This document shows positions 46,231-50,837 of a stretch of DNA of 50,837 nt, piece after piece. The stretch is from Intoshia linei (taxonomy: Eukaryota > Orthonectida > Rhopaluridae). The notes under the pieces are model-generated. The model was not told the DNA's origin. It did no database searches and worked only from the letters and a program-made list of their open reading frames with translations. The stretch lies in NCBI GenBank assembly GCA_001642005.1, contig LWCA01000121.1, positions 1 to 50,837 on the forward strand, read 5' to 3'. Position 1 is the stretch's first letter, and the number at the start of each line of letters is the position of its first letter. The translations under genes were made by a program, and so were the position numbers.

Positions 46231-49200
46231 TTACTTATCAGAATCAACAATGTTGGATTTGTTATCAGTTTGGTCAATTTCACTCTGAAATTCATCAGAT
46301 ATAGCTTCGCCGATTTCAGGAATAGATCCATTATTTACTTCTGGGTTGGTTGTCGGGTTCTCTGAATTATTGTTATTATTTTCATCTCCTTGGTCACTTA
46401 TTTGAATAATTTCTCCAGAATATCCTTCAGGGACAATGGGAGTGCCGTTTTGATTAACTTCAAGTGGGAGTAATTGAATTCCTGCAGATTCGTCTTGATT
46501 GCAAATCATATAAATCCCAGCAGGAATGTTTGATCCTTGTAAATCTAAAGCAAAATCACTCGACTCCTCACCGTTTGCCAATGTGACATTTGAATTTTCA
46601 ATGCTAACACCACCAGACTCATTTACTACATTTTCTTTAGTATTAAACTCTTTAATACTATTTGACCAAGATGTAGCGCTAGTATTTGAATCATTCATAT
46701 ACACCGGATTTGAATCATTATTCGATAGACTGGTGTCTATACTAAATTCCCAATTATTAACAGCTTCGTTTCCACCATTAAGTTGCGCCGTTGGGAGAAT
46801 ATCACCCATTGGTGCGGAATAATTAGCATAAGTATTTCCGTTCATTTTTTTTTGAGAGGTAACATTATGTGCATGAGAAAGAAATATGGAAATGTTTCCA
46901 CTGCTTATGACAGATTGGTTATAAGATTTTGATCCGTTTGATTTGATTGTATCCTTATTGTCGTTTAAAAGTTTGATAATATTTTGCAGTGCTTGGGAAG
47001 AATAAATATCATTCGAAGTTTTTTTATTATTGGTAACACGATAATAACTACATTGCTTTTGACTTTCTCCAGGGGACAAGGTGGTCTTCAAAGCATGTTG
47101 AATATCTTTTTGCAAAGTGGCGGGTGTGGTGTACAAAATCACATATTGTGTATTTCTCGAGTAAGAATTTTTGCCTTGGATGACAGATCGATCGGTATCG
47201 GTACTATTAACTACAAAGCTCTTGAAATTATTATAGCTAATTGATTTATCCCACTCATCATTCGGTGGACTGGGACCACCTAAAATTTCTCCAACGTTAC
47301 AACTAAGGTAATTATGTTTGAAATTCGAAGGCACATCGTTGCATTCATCTAAAAATAAACAATAAAAATAGAGACATGCTAATTAATAGCTTATTTATTA
47401 AAATATTCATGAATGGTAGTTGAAATTGCTATGGATGAGAAAAAAATTATAAGAACGGTGGTAATATTTGTTAGTCCTATAGATTTAAAAAGATCTGCTT
47501 GCTCAAAGGAATTAATTTCATAAATAAGATTAATAACATTTTGTGTAAACCTGTCATTACGTATTTAAATATATATTTATTTCATAACAAACACAATGTT
47601 ATTTTTATTGCATGTCTCATACCGTACGACTGTTATTTTATATTTTCTAAAATTTAATCAAAAAGTAGACACCCCAATAGTTACACTTTGATTGAAAAAA
47701 TTCATTTATATAATAAATATTTCACTAATCAACTTAATGTAATCGATCAGATAAAATCATAAAACTGTAAATACAAGTAACAAAATTTACAATTGGCGAA
47801 TAGCCATAGACGAATTAATTAAATTTTTTCATATTGATTAAGTGGACCTTCTGAAAAATCCGTTATATTGTATAGTATGACTGAAAGTATCTCATTAGGG
47901 TTATTATAAATTAACGGAATATGAGTACATGCGAGTAATCCGCATACGTTAATCGTAAACAATTCAGTGTTAGAATTAAATTGAATAAATAATCACCTGA
48001 TAATTTTTTCGAAATTTCAATCATATCAGAAAAATCGTACAGCTCGTTAGATTCTTCCTTGTCTATATCTACGTGTATTTCTGGATCGCAATTTAAGTCA
48101 TCCCAAAATATCTCAACTTCAAACGTTTTTACCGGAACTGGAATACCACTCTCGGTAGATGAATTGCACCACCAATAATAATCGAACGGTTTTTTTACAT
48201 CGCAAGGTTTCTGTCTTCTAGCATTTAGTGATGTATCGAGATCTATCGTAGGCATAACTAAATTTGATCTACTTCTACCTTTATTTAAAAAATTCGTAGA
48301 TTGATCAAATGTACCATACTGATTACTTCCTGGGCTGCGCAACTTTGAAGCATCATTGGAAGTCACGTCCACATATCTATTCTGAGATATAAAATTGTTT
48401 AGACCGTTATGAGATACTTGACCATATCTTAACGTTGCAGTTAGCGATTCAGGGTTCATTAAATACTGATTATAAACACTAGTTTTACCAACCCACCCGT
48501 TAATACTTTGTCCATCTTGTAAATCCAAATTTCCGGAAAGACTCCTGGGACCTTCATTAGATCCAACGTCTATAGATGATCTAGGAGAATATTTCGTCTT
48601 CTTATAAGATCTAGTTCTTCTTATAGTATTACCATATTTATTGTTTCTAACACGTTTATAACCGTTGCCAGAATCAGCAAAGTTGAAACACCCAAGAAAA
48701 GCCCTTGGATACTTGATCATATTAGGAGACAGTGAATTTATATTAATTCTATCATATACATTTGTATCCTGAATCAAATCAATTGCCCCAAACGTATTAT
48801 TTCTAGTGTCTACTTTGATAAATGGTGACTGGTGTGGTTTAATTTTTAATTCGCTCAGTTTTTTATCAGCCAGTGCAGAGCAAGTCAACTTTTCAGATTC
48901 TTTGTGGGTAGTAAGATGAGCATAGAAGATATCTATACTGGATACTTTTACATCACAAACAATGCAAATTTCTTGAACAATATCGTGAACTAGTAAAATG
49001 TGTTGCGATAAAATATATCGAGAACTAAACATATTCACTCTGTACGACTTGCAATATATGCAAACATACCTCTTTACATTGGATTTATGATATAAATCAT
49101 GCATATCAAAACTTTCCTTGTCGTAAAATATAGCTCTACATATAGCACATGTAAGCCCACCCATGTGTTGATTGTTCACATGTTTAAATAGGGAGAGTTT

Positions 49201-49985
49201 AAATCGAAACTTTTCGGAACACGTGTTACACTTGTATCTACCAGCATTATGATCTTCTAATAAATGTGCGGTAGTATCGCTCATTTTTTTAAAAGTTTCA
49301 GGGCAAATATTGCACCCTAATTTTCCATTTTTTGATTTTGCTTTGTTTTTTCGTAAATTGACGCATTTTGATTTGTGTATAGATAGAACACAGGGATTAA
49401 AACTACTGAAAGTCTCACATATATTACAACAAACTTTGTCGGTTGATTTGTAGTGAGACGTTTTGTGATGAAAATATACAGAATCATGAATGGTCAAGAA
49501 ATTGCATTCTAGGCATTTTCGAATTCTCACAACTTTGTGATTAGCTATATGCCGTTTAAGAAGAAACAAGTAATTGCATGAAAAGTTACAGACATGGCAT
49601 ACATGTAATGCTTTGGTATCTCTAAATAAATAATTAAAATAAATAAAAAATTAAAATTACTCCAATTTGTGGACAGCATCTTCATTACTCGGCATATATT
49701 CTTCAAGTGTTTGGTCTGTAGAAGTTAAGCCTAAATCGTAAATGAGCCAAATATAAAATGTATACCTTCAAGATTAGCATCAATTTGTTCAAGATTCCCC
49801 TCATTATTTAATCGGTAATGCGAACCATCAAACTCAATAATGGCATTTCTATCTGGGATTTGAATTGCCTTAAGACCATCGGTAGTTTCAATTAAAATCG
49901 TTTCTGAATTTTCGCTATTCATCACGTCTTCGGTAACAACATCATTCGAAATCTCAACGTTTAGATTTTCCTCGGTTGTTTCCAT
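46231..49985 (-). CDS. C2H2 zinc-finger protein with eight irregular fingers
   Basis: Four exons join in phase. 49766-49985 gives an acidic start (METTEENLNVEISNDVVTED; FDGSHYRLNNEGNLEQID). 49661-49730 follows. 47997-49621 holds eight zinc fingers: CHVCNFSCNYLFLLKRHIAN, CLECNF, CNICETFSSFNPCVL (ends C, so C2HC), CNICPETFKKMSD, CNTCSEKFRFKLSLFKH, CAICRAIFYDKES, CIYCKSYRVNMFSSRY (with extra residues), and CIVCDVKVSSIDIFYAH. 46231-47348 encodes a Ser/Asn-rich low-complexity tail with GIYMICNQDESAGIQLLPLE and an Asn run. About 1000 residues. Linkers are not the TGEKP type, so the fingers may bind RNA or protein as well as DNA. I cannot assign a specific family member. Probably a nuclear regulator. 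Confidence 0.8.
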
Positions 49986-50837
49986 CTCGTTATATGATAT
50001 TAAATGTAAATTGTAGATTTAAACTGACTAAAAGAATTAGTAAAATGAATTAAATCAAACAATGCGCATTTTGCATAAGCCTATTACAAGTAGTTTATTA
50101 CAAAATTGTAAGTATGAGGCCAATCTCCATGCTAATATCAAAAATTAGCTTTTAACTAATAGACATATATACAAAATGAGTCTTAGGGTAGTAAATAGTG
50201 TAGAAATATTACACTAGTTATATTTAAAGTCAAAATAACCAGCTGAATACACAATAATATTTCAATAAATTTCCACTTTAATTTTTAGTTAACATAATAT
50301 TATTCACAAATATTAAATTAATTTTACAAATTTAAAATTAATAACTTAGCAAACTAATATTTTATATGCATTAATTAAGTTAGAATTGTATTAAATGATA
50401 AATGTACCTTATTTACGTAGAATTCAAATTTTATTTTCCGTCGTTGCGATATTATGTTAGAGATTTATTATATCGACTTGTGTGTTTTATTTTCGAAGCA
50501 GACGAATTACTAACAAGACGATATAACGACTTCACAACCAAATGTCTGTTGGTGTGTGTGGTATATTTATCTTTATGTACTCAATTTTGAGAGTTAATAT
50601 AAATATTTCTATAGCAATTGTTTTACAACTATAGTAAATGACGATTTTCGTTTTGTACTTGAATAACGATTCAATTTGAGGACCTAAAATTGAGGTCATA
50701 AAACTATTTGTCAGTTATAAAATGTCTAATTTTTGCAAGAATTTAAAAAATTATTGCATGGCAAATTGATTCTCTATTCCGATTGTAATGTCCTAGTTAC
50801 ATTTTGTATATAATTTAATATAGTTAATCATTAAAAT
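49986..50837. other. Upstream flank of the zinc-finger gene
   Basis: A 62-codon frame at 50402 (Tyr/Phe/Leu-rich) has no recognisable features, and no splice-linked partners were found. Otherwise A/T-rich with nothing supportable to the window edge. Promoter elements of the zinc-finger gene probably lie near 49990-50200. Confidence 0.4.

Noticed and set aside
46526-47244. Two + strand frames of 86-98 codons
   Set aside because: Shadows of the last exon of the zinc-finger gene, whose frame is far longer and splices in phase with the finger exon.
50402-50590. 62-codon frame near the right edge
   Set aside because: Starts with ATG but has no recognisable motif and no splice partners; length is within chance for this region.

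Overview
This is an A+T-rich stretch of animal nuclear DNA. It has metazoan gene families (a SoxB-type HMG factor, an ESRP/fusilli splicing factor, a lysyl oxidase with scavenger-receptor domains) and ciliary genes (WDR19/IFT144, IFT57, DRC8/EFCAB2). Most genes are split by very small GT-AG introns, often 33-45 nt. A few introns have grown to 0.5-3 kb by transposon insertion. Gene spacing is tight: convergent stops lie 49, 77 and 95 bp apart, and one divergent pair shares 135 bp. A compact-genome bilaterian, for example an orthonectid or another reduced lophotrochozoan, would fit, but the species cannot be fixed from the sequence. Exon models below were joined by eye from reading frames, GT/AG sites and recalled family alignments; no search was run.

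Layout. 1-7.5 kb: 3' two-thirds of VPS18 (+), whose last intron carries a piggyBac-like MITE, a Tc1-type transposase fragment and a Ty3/gypsy pol fragment. 7.5-9.4 kb: transposon debris. 9.4-10.6 kb: single-exon SoxB gene (-). 12.0-13.9 kb: ESRP/fusilli (-). 14.2-15.5 kb: two unidentified coding stretches (-), one faintly XLF/NHEJ1-like. 17.3-18.0 kb: DRC8 (-). 19.4-21.7 kb: type II phosphatidylinositol 4-kinase (+) with a duplicated, probably alternative G-loop exon. 21.7-23.7 kb: RNA polymerase III subunit RPC5/POLR3E (-). 24.1-26.5 kb: a DDE element with long inverted repeats and a duplicated left arm. 27.2-35.0 kb: secreted lysyl-oxidase-like enzyme (+) with a TTK/Mps1-like kinase gene nested antisense in one of its introns. 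35.1-43.0 kb: WDR19/IFT144 (-), with a SEC61A pseudogene inside a large intron. 43.1-46.2 kb: IFT57 (+). 46.2-50.0 kb: an eight-finger C2H2 protein (-). The last 0.85 kb shows no gene.

How the genes relate. Three genes are ciliary: DRC8 belongs to the axonemal nexin-dynein regulatory complex, WDR19 to IFT-A and IFT57 to IFT-B. WDR19 and IFT57 are head to head and could be co-regulated from one promoter. VPS18 (HOPS/CORVET) and PI4K2 both act on endosomes and lysosomes. The rest look like unrelated neighbours. The points most worth following up are the two alternative 5' modules of the PI4K2 gene (only one carries the dileucine sorting signal), the IFT-A/IFT-B divergent pair, the nested kinase, and several transposable elements whose ends and target duplications can be read directly.
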